NCBI GenBank assembly: GCA_023227685.1 | Contig: JALNVG010000053.1 | Span: 1-13,430 of the forward strand | Length of the DNA: 13,430 nucleotides | From: Bacteroidaceae bacterium | GTDB taxonomy: Bacteria; Bacteroidota; Bacteroidia; Bacteroidales; Bacteroidaceae | Direction: 5' to 3' | In this document: positions 1-6,508 of the stretch, one piece after another | Position numbering within the stretch: position 1 is the first letter of the stretch | Layout: every line of letters begins with the position of its first letter | Position numbers and translations under genes: made by a program | Notes under the pieces: generated by a model | Database searches by the model: none | What the model was told of the DNA's origin: nothing | Seen by the model: only the letters and a program-made list of their open reading frames with translations

Positions 1-626
1 AGTTCGATCTTAGCCGGTTTCATTAAAGGAGAATGAAACGCGCCGCTCACTTTTAAAGGAAGAGCACGTTTTGCACCGGCCGCTTTCATCAGTTCGCAAG
101 CTTTGTTGATAGCCGGAATCGTACCGGAGATAACAACTTGTCCGGGGCAGTTATAGTTGGCGGCAACACAAACATCACCTTGAGCAGCTACTTGATCGCA
201 AATATCTTCAACCGTATCATCGGGCAATGCAATAATAGCAGCCATTGTTGACGGTGTAGCCTCGCAAGCCTTTTGCATCGCCATAGCACGGGCATAAACC
301 AATTTCAAGCCATCTTCAAAGCTCAAAGCCCCTGCAGCAACCAATGCGGAAAATTCCCCGAGTGAATGGCCTGCTGTCATTTCGGGTTTAAAATCATCGC
401 CCATACACAGAGCGGAGATGACGGAATGAAGAAAGACGGCCGGTTGAGTTACTTTAGTCTGGCGTAATTCCTCGTCCGTACCACTGAACATGATATCCGT
501 AATGCGGTATCCCAGAATTTTATTAGCCTTTTCAAATAAATCTTTGGCTAATTCAGAATTGTCGTACAAGTCTTTGCCCATACCTACAAATTGAGCTCCC
601 TGACCGGGAAATACAAATGCTTTCAT
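1..626 (-). CDS. fabD: Malonyl-CoA:ACP transacylase FabD (partial, C-terminus beyond window)
   Basis: This enzyme transfers malonyl from CoA to acyl carrier protein, supplying the extender unit for cytosolic type II fatty acid synthesis. The reverse-strand frame opens with MKAFVFPGQGAQFVGMGKDL, the N-terminal signature of the family. The nucleophile motif GHSLGE lies at residues 86-91 with Ser88, and the catalytic histidine is His198 in GAFHSPLM. Both match the spacing known for bacterial FabD. About 208 codons are present, against a usual length near 300, so roughly the last third is missing off the left edge. The start at 626 is chosen because the protein begins exactly at the conserved MKAFVFPGQG and a TAnnTTTG promoter element lies about 36 bp upstream. 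It is transcribed divergently from the xylose operon, and no shared function with that operon is implied. The identification is secure. Confidence 0.96.
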   Translation of the reverse strand, partial: MKAFVFPGQGAQFVGMGKDLYDNSELAKDLFEKANKILGYRITDIMFSGTDEELRQTKVTQPAVFLHSVISALCMGDDFKPEMTAGHSLGEFSALVAAGALSFEDGLKLVYARAMAMQKACEATPSTMAAIIALPDDTVEDICDQVAAQGDVCVAANYNCPGQVVISGTIPAINKACELMKAAGAKRALPLKVSGAFHSPLMKPAKIE

Positions 627-661
627 GTGTCTATTCTTTAATTTTAAATGTTTATAGTTCG

Positions 662-669
662 CAAATGTA
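662..669 (-). promoter_or_regulatory. Putative fabD promoter, -7 element
   Basis: Read on the minus strand this is TACATTTG, an exact match to the Bacteroidota -7 consensus TAnnTTTG. It would place the transcript start near 655 and give a leader of about 30 nt before the fabD ATG. I see no good TTTG-type -33 box 19-21 bp further upstream, so the call rests on the -7 element and its position. Confidence 0.55.
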
Positions 670-725
670 CAAAATATCTTTAATATATGCAGTAAGTGTT
701 ATAATTTTAAGCAGGTAATTTTAGT

Positions 726-747
726 TTTAGTATCTGTTTAGTATCTG
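726..747. repeat. 11-bp tandem duplication (TTTAGTATCTG x2)
   Basis: TTTAGTATCTG occurs at 726-736 and again immediately at 737-747, with no mismatch, followed by TTT as if starting a third copy. It lies about 100 bp upstream of the fabD start and about 370 bp upstream of xylR. A role as a regulator site is possible, but a simple slippage duplication explains it as well. Confidence 0.8.
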
Positions 748-1035
748 TTTTATAAGGTTGGATTTTGATTTCGTATTATTTAACATTTGGGGCTTTCCTT
801 ATTCGAAATGCTTGCGAAAGAGACTGTTGTTTTTCTTAAAAAATACAATAAGCCCATACATTTAGCGGTGGATAAAATCCTATATCCGCAGATGCAATAT
901 TCTAAATGATAGCACTTTATATTTTGGCCCTTGTTCTGATGAAATAATACAGGTGAAATACATATTGTAAAAGTGATGATAAACATGATAATGCTTTTCG
1001 TAGATAGTATGATATGTAAGCCTTTGTGAAATAGC

Positions 1036-1047
1036 TGTTTAAGAACA
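1036..1047. promoter_or_regulatory. Candidate operator-like inverted repeat upstream of xylR
   Basis: TGTTTAAGAACA is a short near-palindrome: TGTT and AACA pair exactly, with a T-G wobble inside. Its position is about 13 bp upstream of the -33 box proposed for xylR, where an autoregulatory repressor or activator could bind. It is short enough to arise by chance in AT-rich DNA, and no second copy in front of another xyl gene supports it. Confidence 0.2.
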
Positions 1048-1059
1048 TATCAAGAGTAG

Positions 1060-1089
1060 TTGTTTCTTTATTTATAATCTCTATTTTTG
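1060..1089 (+). promoter_or_regulatory. Putative promoter of the xylose operon
   Basis: The -7 element TATTTTTG at 1082-1089 matches TAnnTTTG exactly. A TTG at 1060-1062 serves as the -33 core with a 19-bp spacer, the spacing usual in Bacteroides. The start of transcription would fall near 1096, leaving a leader of about 20 nt that ends in a run of eleven A residues (1105-1115) next to the ATG. There is no Shine-Dalgarno sequence, as is normal for this phylum. Confidence 0.6.
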
Positions 1090-1116
1090 TAAAGTTATGG
1101 ATGCAAAAAAAAAAAT

Positions 1117-1854
1117 ATGCCGGAAACGAAGAAAGATATTCCATTAGCAAATAATCATATATCTGTTGATTGTGTTGTATTTGGTTTTGATGGTCAGAAG
1201 TTGAAAGTTTTATTAGTAAAGAGGGCCGGTGAAGAGGGTGGTGAAATATACCACGATATGAAACTTCCCGGTAGCTTGATTTATATGGATGAAGATTTGG
1301 ACGAGGCTGCCGAAAGGGTGCTTTATGAACTAACCGGTTTGAAAGACGTCAAGATGATCCAGTTCAAGGCTTTTGGTTCGAAAAACCGCACAAACAATCC
1401 TAAGGATGTGCATTGGTTGGAAAGAGCGCAACGTTGCAGAGTAGAACGCATCGTCACAGTAGCTTTCATTGCATTAATTAAGATAAGCAGGAGACTGATA
1501 AAAAGCGTGGATGAGTATCAGGCTTGTTGGGTGCCGGTGGATGAAATGAAGACATTGGCTTTTGATCACAATGTCATCATTGATGAAGCGTTGAATTACA
1601 ACCGCCAATATTTGGAATTCAATCCCTCGGCATTGTTCGATATGCTTCCCAATAAGTTTACAGCTTCGCAGCTGCGTGCATTATATGATTTGATTTATGG
1701 TGTTCAGGTGGATGTGCGCAACTTTCACAAGAAGATAGCCCTGATGAAATATGTGATTCCATTGGCAGAAAAAGAGTGTGATGTATCCCATCGTGCAGCG
1801 AGGTATTATAAGTTCGACAGAAAAATTTATAATTCTTTACGCAAAGCACTTTGA
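1117..1854 (+). CDS. xylR: Nudix/winged-helix transcriptional regulator of xylose use (NrtR/AraR-like)
   Basis: This is a 245-residue regulator that pairs an N-terminal Nudix-like fold (about residues 10-150) with a C-terminal winged helix (about 171-245). The winged helix has the family pattern LFDMLPNKFTASQLRALYDL followed by RNFHKKI and RAARYYKFDRKIY. The Nudix box region (G52 to L75) reads RVLYELTGL where active hydrolases have REUxEExGU. One metal-binding glutamate is Val68 and another Leu72, so hydrolase activity is probably lost and the domain probably senses a ligand. Nudix-type regulators control arabinose and NAD pathways in related bacteria. Its position first in a xylB-xylA-xylE operon, 34 nt before xylB, points to D-xylose control and autoregulation. 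The ligand (xylose, xylulose or a phosphate ester) and the sign of regulation are inference. The start follows the A11 tract; ATGs at 1097 and 1101 are out of frame. Confidence 0.88.
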   Translation: MPETKKDIPLANNHISVDCVVFGFDGQKLKVLLVKRAGEEGGEIYHDMKLPGSLIYMDEDLDEAAERVLYELTGLKDVKMIQFKAFGSKNRTNNPKDVHWLERAQRCRVERIVTVAFIALIKISRRLIKSVDEYQACWVPVDEMKTLAFDHNVIIDEALNYNRQYLEFNPSALFDMLPNKFTASQLRALYDLIYGVQVDVRNFHKKIALMKYVIPLAEKECDVSHRAARYYKFDRKIYNSLRKAL

Positions 1855-1888
1855 TAGAAATTAATTATTAAAAGAAAGTAATATAAAG

Positions 1889-3370
1889 ATGTATTTATTA
1901 GGTTATGATATCGGTAGCTCGTCCGTAAAAGCGAGCCTTGTCAATGCGGAAACAGGTAAAAGTGTTGCATCGGCATTCTATCCGAAGAGTGAAGCCCCCA
2001 TTATTGCCCAACATTTGGGTTGGGCAGAGCAGGAGCCTGAGACTTGGTGGAAATACATGAAAATGTCTACCGAGGCCATTATGGTTCAATCGGGTGTTAA
2101 CGCAGAAGATGTGAAAGCTATCGGCATTTCTTATCAGATGCACGGGTTGGTCTGTGTGGACAAGGATCACAAGGTGCTTCGTCCTGCTATTATTTGGTGT
2201 GACTCGCGTGCCGTTCCTTATGGCAGTAAGGCTTTTAAGGAGATAGGAGAAGAAACCTGTCTATCCCATCTGCTTAATTCGCCGGGCAATTTCACTGCAT
2301 CCAAGTTAGCTTGGATTAAAGAAAACGAACCTGACATCTACGCCCGTATAGATAAGATCATGTTACCTGGTGATTACATCGCCATGAAACTGAGCGGGGA
2401 GATTTGTACCACTGTTTCCGGTTTGTCCGAAGGTATGTTCTGGGATTTCAAGAACAACCGTCCGGCCGACTTCCTCATGGATTATTACGGCTTCGATTCA
2501 TCGTTGATTGCCGATATTAAGCCTACGTTTGCCGAGCAGGGCAGGGTGAATGCAGCTGCTGCCCGAGAATTGGGGTTGAAAGAAGGTACGCCGATTACAT
2601 ATCGTGCAGGTGACCAACCCAATAATGCGCTCTCACTGAACGTATTCAATCCGGGTGAAATAGCTTCTACCGCCGGTACATCAGGTGTGGTTTATGGAGT
2701 GAATGGTGAGATTAATTACGATCCGCAGTCACGTGTCAACACCTTTGCCCATGTTAATCATACGGCTGCCAATCCTCGCTTGGGTGTATTATTGTGCATC
2801 AACGGCACAGGCATTCTCAATTCGTGGATCAAGCGAAATCTAATTGCCGAGTGCATTTCTTATAGTGAGATGAACGATTTGGCTGCCAAAGCTCCCATCG
2901 GAAGCGAAGGATTATACATCCTTCCGTTTGGCAATGGTGCCGAAAGAATATTGAATAATAAAGAAATCGGTTGCAGCATTCACGGTCTCAATTTCAATAT
3001 CCATAACAAATATCACCTTATCCGTGCGGCCCAGGAGGGTATCGTCTTCTCCTTTAAGTATGGTATAGATATCATGGAGCAGATGGGTATTTCGGTCAAG
3101 AAGATCCATGCCGGTAATGCAAACATGTTCCTTAGTCCTGTCTTTCGTGATACGTTGGCCGGCGTGACCGGAGCAACCATTGAACTTTATGATACCGACG
3201 GTTCGGTAGGTGCGGCCAAAGGAGCAGGTATCGGTGCCGGCATATACAAAGATCATGATGAAGCATTTGCCACATTGGATCGGTTGGCCTGTATTGAGCC
3301 CGAAGAGACTCACAGACAGCAGTATGCCGACATTTATGAAGAATGGAAAAACAATTTGTTAAAATATTAA
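1889..3370 (+). CDS. xylB: Xylulokinase
   Basis: It phosphorylates D-xylulose with ATP to D-xylulose 5-phosphate, feeding the pentose phosphate pathway in the cytosol. The 493-residue length is typical of the FGGY carbohydrate kinase family. The N-terminal phosphate-binding motif is LLGYDIGSSSVKASLV. Met84-His85 in YQMHGLV matches the substrate-pocket MHG of known xylulokinases. Asp242 in RAGDQPNNAL is the expected catalytic base, and a C-terminal FGGY-type segment NANMFLSPVFRDTLAGVTGA is present near residues 410-430. It sits between the regulator and xylose isomerase (gaps of 34 and 21 nt), which supports xylulose over other FGGY substrates. Both gaps contain the AT-rich string TTAATTATT. 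The reading frame is intact. Confidence 0.95.
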   Translation: MYLLGYDIGSSSVKASLVNAETGKSVASAFYPKSEAPIIAQHLGWAEQEPETWWKYMKMSTEAIMVQSGVNAEDVKAIGISYQMHGLVCVDKDHKVLRPAIIWCDSRAVPYGSKAFKEIGEETCLSHLLNSPGNFTASKLAWIKENEPDIYARIDKIMLPGDYIAMKLSGEICTTVSGLSEGMFWDFKNNRPADFLMDYYGFDSSLIADIKPTFAEQGRVNAAAARELGLKEGTPITYRAGDQPNNALSLNVFNPGEIASTAGTSGVVYGVNGEINYDPQSRVNTFAHVNHTAANPRLGVLLCINGTGILNSWIKRNLIAECISYSEMNDLAAKAPIGSEGLYILPFGNGAERILNNKEIGCSIHGLNFNIHNKYHLIRAAQEGIVFSFKYGIDIMEQMGISVKKIHAGNANMFLSPVFRDTLAGVTGATIELYDTDGSVGAAKGAGIGAGIYKDHDEAFATLDRLACIEPEETHRQQYADIYEEWKNNLLKY

Positions 3371-3391
3371 TTATTTAAAATTAAATCAATT

Positions 3392-4708
3392 ATGTCAAAA
3401 AAAGAGTATTTCCCTGGTGTTGGGAAGATTAAGTTTGAAGGAAGAGATAGCAAGAATCCTATGGCATTTCGTTTTTACGATGCCGAAAAAATGGTAGAAG
3501 GCAAGAAGATGAAGGATTGGTTGAAGTTCGCTATGGCTTGGTGGCATACACTGGGTGCAGATGGTAGTGATCCGTTCGGTGTAGGCACGAAAGCTTTTCC
3601 ATGGAACACGAATTCAGATCCTGTTCAGGCAGCCAAAGATAAGATGGATGCCGGTTTCGAGTTTATGCAGAAGATGGGTATCAATTATTATTGTTTTCAT
3701 GATGTCGATCTTTGCAAAGAAGCCGATACGATTGAGAAATATGAGTCTAATCTGAAAGAAATCGTTGCCTATGCAAAGCAGAAACAAGCTGAAACAGGTA
3801 TCAAATTACTTTGGGGTACAGCCAATGTTTTCAGTAACAAACGTTATATGAACGGTGCTGCTACAAATCCTAATTTCGATGTTGTAGCTCGTGCCGCTGT
3901 TCAAATCAAGAATGCTTTGGATGCCACTATCGCTTTGGGCGGAACAAATTATGTATTTTGGGGAGGCCGTGAAGGTTACATGTCTCTGTTGAACACGGAT
4001 ATGAAACGCGAGAAAGACCATTTGGCTCAAATGCTGACGATGGCCCGTGATTATGCACGTGCCAAAGGATTCAAGGGCACCTTCCTTGTTGAACCGAAAC
4101 CGATGGAACCGTCAAAACATCAATATGATGTAGATGTAGAAACCGTTATCGGCTTCTTGAAGGCTCACAATTTGGAAAAGGATTTCAAGGTCAATATTGA
4201 AGTTAACCATGCCACACTGGCTGGTCATACTTTTGATCATGAATTGGCTGTTGCCGTTGATAATGGTATGTTGGGTTCTATTGATGCCAACCGTGGTGAT
4301 TATCAGAACGGATGGGATACCGATCAGTTCCCTGTTGATAATTACGAATTGACACAAGCCATGATGCAGATTATCCGTAACGGTGGTTTCGTCAATGGCG
4401 GTACCAATTTCGATGCCAAGACCCGTCGTAACTCTACCGATTTAAATGATATCTTTATTGCTCATATCAGCGGAATGGATGTTATGGCCCATGCATTATT
4501 GAGTGCATCAAGCCTGCTCAAAGAATCTCCATACAAAAAGATGCTTAAAGAGCGTTATGCTTCATTCGATGGCGGCAAGGGTAAAACTTTTGAAGAAGGC
4601 AAGATGAAGATGGAAGAACTTGTAACATATGCAAAAGCCAGTGGCGAACCCAAACAAATAAGCGGTCAACAGGAGCTTTATGAGGCTCTTGTTAATATGT
4701 ACGATTAA
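3392..4708 (+). CDS. xylA: Xylose isomerase
   Basis: It interconverts D-xylose and D-xylulose, the first intracellular step of xylose use, with two divalent metal ions in a TIM-barrel active site. The 438-residue length is that of class II xylose isomerases. Signatures seen are FHDVD with His103 and Asp106 (catalytic histidine and its partner), WGGREGY starting at Trp190, and VEPKPMEPSKHQYD starting at Val233, with metal ligand Glu234 and Lys236. Further acidic metal-site segments are IEVNHATLAGH and DANRGDYQNGWDTD. Isomerases of this Bacteroides type are close to the fungal and anaerobe enzymes used to give yeast xylose metabolism. A terminator-like hairpin begins 36 nt after the stop codon, so xylA may end the most abundant transcript of the operon. 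Confidence 0.98.
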   Translation: MSKKEYFPGVGKIKFEGRDSKNPMAFRFYDAEKMVEGKKMKDWLKFAMAWWHTLGADGSDPFGVGTKAFPWNTNSDPVQAAKDKMDAGFEFMQKMGINYYCFHDVDLCKEADTIEKYESNLKEIVAYAKQKQAETGIKLLWGTANVFSNKRYMNGAATNPNFDVVARAAVQIKNALDATIALGGTNYVFWGGREGYMSLLNTDMKREKDHLAQMLTMARDYARAKGFKGTFLVEPKPMEPSKHQYDVDVETVIGFLKAHNLEKDFKVNIEVNHATLAGHTFDHELAVAVDNGMLGSIDANRGDYQNGWDTDQFPVDNYELTQAMMQIIRNGGFVNGGTNFDAKTRRNSTDLNDIFIAHISGMDVMAHALLSASSLLKESPYKKMLKERYASFDGGKGKTFEEGKMKMEELVTYAKASGEPKQISGQQELYEALVNMYD

Positions 4709-4743
4709 TCAAAGTGACCTATTTGAAATACATTTAATATCAT

Positions 4744-4783
4744 GTGCCAATGTGCCTGTTAATACGGTACATTGGCACTTTTT
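4744..4783 (+). terminator. Intra-operon terminator/attenuator between xylA and xylE
   Basis: Arms GTGCCAATGTGCC (4744-4756) and GGTACATTGGCAC (4766-4778) form a 13-bp stem with a single G-U pair and a 9-nt loop, followed at once by TTTTT. This is a canonical intrinsic-terminator shape, placed in the 109-nt gap between xylA and xylE. Because xylE has no strong promoter of its own that I can see, the likely role is partial termination or 3'-end protection of the xylA message. Confidence 0.75.
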
Positions 4784-4817
4784 GCACATAATCTTACAAA
4801 CTAATGAATATAATATC

Positions 4818-6275
4818 ATGAATCAAAATACAAACGACGGGAGTAAGTTCTATCTTTATTCCATTACGTCGGTGGCTATTCTCGGAGGATTGCTCTTCGG
4901 GTATGACACAGCTGTAATATCCGGTGCTGAAAAGGGATTGGAGGGCTTTTTCCTTTCGGCTACCGATTTTCAATACACCAAGGCTTTGCATGGTTTCACA
5001 TCAGCCAGTGCGTTGATCGGTTGTGTAATCGGTAGTGCATTATCCGGCTTGCTTGCTACACGTTTGGGGCGACGTAATGCCTTACGTCTGGCTGCCGTTC
5101 TCTTTTTCCTTTCTGCATTAGGATCGTATGATCCGGAGTTCTTATTCTTCGATTATGGCAAACCTTGTTGGAATCTACTTATCGCTTTTAATCTTTACCG
5201 TGTCTTAGGAGGCATAGGTGTGGGGTTGGCTTCAGCTGTTTGTCCGATGTATATTGCCGAAATCGCTCCTTCCAATATTCGCGGTACGCTTGTTTCATGC
5301 AACCAGTTTGCCATTATATTCGGTATGTTGGTGGTGTATTTCGTCAATTATATGATTCTTGGCGGTCATCAGAATCCAATCATAGTAAAAGATGTTGTTT
5401 CCGGAATATCCTCGGTGAGTGCCGCCTCCGACCAGTGGAGCATTTATCATGGGTGGAGATATATGTTCGGATCCGAAACGATACCTGCCGCACTCTTCGG
5501 CTTTTTGTTATTCTTTGTTCCGAAGACTCCGCGTTATTTGATTATGAATAATCAGGAGAACAAAGCTTATTCTATCTTGGAGAAAATTAATGGTACTGCA
5601 AAAGCTCGTGTTATCTTAGAAGACATCAAGAGTACCGTACATATCAAAACCGAAAAGTTGCTAACTTACGGTGTGAAAGTTATCGTGATCGGTATTTTGC
5701 TTTCCGTATTTCAGCAGGCCATCGGTATCAATGCCGTGCTCTATTATGCACCGCGTATCTTTGAAGGCGCCGGAGCTCAGGGTGGTGGTATGATGCAGAC
5801 AGTGCTTATGGGCATAGTCAATATATCCTTTACATTGATCGCAATCTTTACCGTTGATAAGTTCGGTCGCAAACCCCTGCTTATTATCGGTTCCATCGGT
5901 ATGGCCATTGGAGCTGCAGCCGTATGTCTATGTGATATGATGGATATCAAAGGATTTATACCCGTATTGTCCGTCATTACCTATTCCGCTTTCTTCATGA
6001 TGTCATGGGGCCCGATATGCTGGGTTTTGATTGCGGAAATCTTCCCTAACACGATAAGGAGCAAGGCTGTGGCCGTAGCCGTAGCTTTTCAATGGATATT
6101 CAATTACCTTGTATCTTCCACATTCCCTTCACTCTATGAATTCAATCCGCAAATAGCTTACGGATTCTATGCATTGATGTGCGTATTGGCTGCTATTTTC
6201 GTATGGCGTTGGGTGCCCGAGACCAAAGGCAAAACGCTTGAGAATATGAGCAAGTTCTGGAAGAAAGATAAATAA
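4818..6275 (+). CDS. xylE: D-xylose/proton symporter (MFS sugar porter)
   Basis: An inner-membrane major facilitator protein that brings in D-xylose with protons. From the ATG at 4818 it is 485 residues, close to 491 for E. coli XylE. Sugar-porter marks in order are GYDTAVISG (Asp30, the expected proton-coupling residue), RLGRR at 82-86, RVLGGIGVGLAS with Arg128, PMYIAEIAPSNIRG, PKTPRYL, the sugar-binding QQAIGIN (Gln299, Gln300), DKFGRKP, GPICWVLIAEIFP with Trp402, and PETKGKTLE near the C-terminus. About twelve hydrophobic segments are visible. The frame stays open upstream to 4680 inside xylA, but those 46 extra codons cover the xylA end and the hairpin and are not sugar-porter sequence, so 4818 is preferred. 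The context favours xylose over glucose or arabinose as substrate. Confidence 0.93.
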   Translation: MNQNTNDGSKFYLYSITSVAILGGLLFGYDTAVISGAEKGLEGFFLSATDFQYTKALHGFTSASALIGCVIGSALSGLLATRLGRRNALRLAAVLFFLSALGSYDPEFLFFDYGKPCWNLLIAFNLYRVLGGIGVGLASAVCPMYIAEIAPSNIRGTLVSCNQFAIIFGMLVVYFVNYMILGGHQNPIIVKDVVSGISSVSAASDQWSIYHGWRYMFGSETIPAALFGFLLFFVPKTPRYLIMNNQENKAYSILEKINGTAKARVILEDIKSTVHIKTEKLLTYGVKVIVIGILLSVFQQAIGINAVLYYAPRIFEGAGAQGGGMMQTVLMGIVNISFTLIAIFTVDKFGRKPLLIIGSIGMAIGAAAVCLCDMMDIKGFIPVLSVITYSAFFMMSWGPICWVLIAEIFPNTIRSKAVAVAVAFQWIFNYLVSSTFPSLYEFNPQIAYGFYALMCVLAAIFVWRWVPETKGKTLENMSKFWKKDK

Positions 6276-6282
6276 AACCTAT

Positions 6283-6320
6283 TCGATAATCCCTAATACG
6301 GTTATCGCATACCGGTTTTT
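6283..6320 (+). terminator. Possible first terminator after xylE
   Basis: CGATAATCC (6283-6291) pairs with GGTTATCG plus the preceding G (6299-6307) in a 9-bp stem with one T-G pair and a 7-nt loop. A T-rich run (6316-6325, broken by one C) begins 8 nt later. The offset between stem and T-run makes it a weaker candidate than the hairpin just downstream, and it may act with it as a tandem stop. Confidence 0.35.
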
Positions 6321-6328
6321 CTTTTCAT

Positions 6329-6406
6329 GACGATTGACCATATCTCAGTGCTTGTAATGAATTTATTTCATGAGCATCTGAGATGTGGTCAATCGTCTTT
6401 TTTTTT
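6329..6406 (+). terminator. Long strong intrinsic terminator ending the xylose operon
   Basis: The left arm GACGATTGACCATATCTCAG (6329-6348) pairs along all 20 positions with 6378-6397, with one T-G wobble. The inner part continues with interrupted pairing (TGCT with AGCA, ATGAA with TTCAT) around a short apical loop. Nine T residues follow at 6398-6406. The element separates the xyl operon from the ileS promoter. On the opposite strand no T-run follows, so it works in one direction only. Confidence 0.9.
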
Positions 6407-6423
6407 AAAAAGTGTGTAGTTAT

Positions 6424-6455
6424 TATGCAAGTAAAGAAATGTTTTTATAACTTTG
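6424..6455 (+). promoter_or_regulatory. Putative promoter of the ileS operon
   Basis: TAACTTTG at 6448-6455 matches the -7 consensus TAnnTTTG. A weak -33 candidate, TATG at 6424-6427, sits 20 bp upstream. Transcription would begin near 6462 and give a leader of about 47 nt before the ileS ATG. The element lies just downstream of the xyl terminator, consistent with independent control. Confidence 0.6.
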
Positions 6456-6508
6456 CATCCTATTATAATAAAGATAGATCGTTGAACCGATAAAAGTGTA
6501 TACGTAAA

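Larger units (their letters stand above)
627..1116. other. 490-bp AT-rich spacer between divergent fabD and xylR
   Basis: No convincing gene lies here. It holds the fabD -7 element near its left end and the xylR promoter at its right end. It also has an 11-bp tandem duplication (726-747), a modest hairpin (arms 868-874 and 883-889, 8-nt loop, one G-T pair) and a small inverted repeat at 1036-1047. Two minus-strand frames (780-986 and 917-1150) are open but resemble no family I know, and the second overlaps the xylR promoter and start. The spacer is long for two housekeeping-style genes, so it may hold regulatory sites, an unrecognised small RNA or decayed sequence. I cannot distinguish these by eye. 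Confidence 0.6.

Noticed and set aside
780..986. Minus-strand open frame of 68 codons in the fabD-xylR spacer
   Set aside because: It has no recognisable family, motif or TAnnTTTG promoter, and its composition resembles translated AT-rich noncoding DNA.
917..1150. Minus-strand open frame of 77 codons
   Set aside because: It runs antisense through the xylR promoter and start and is low in complexity, so chance is likely.
1117..1854. Active Nudix hydrolase or NAD-pathway NrtR
   Set aside because: Key Nudix glutamates are replaced, and the neighbours are xylose genes with no NAD-synthesis gene in view.
1861..3375. TTAATTATT shared by the xylR-xylB and xylB-xylA gaps as an operator
   Set aside because: It is a nine-base AT-only string in AT-rich leaders, and the second copy includes the xylB stop codon, so chance or translation-start composition explains it.
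4680..4817. 46-codon upstream extension of xylE
   Set aside because: It overlaps the end of xylA and spans the terminator hairpin, and its residues do not look like a sugar porter. The ATG at 4818 gives the normal N-terminus.
5240..5551. 103-codon plus-strand frame within xylE
   Set aside because: It is an out-of-frame shadow of the conserved transporter sequence.
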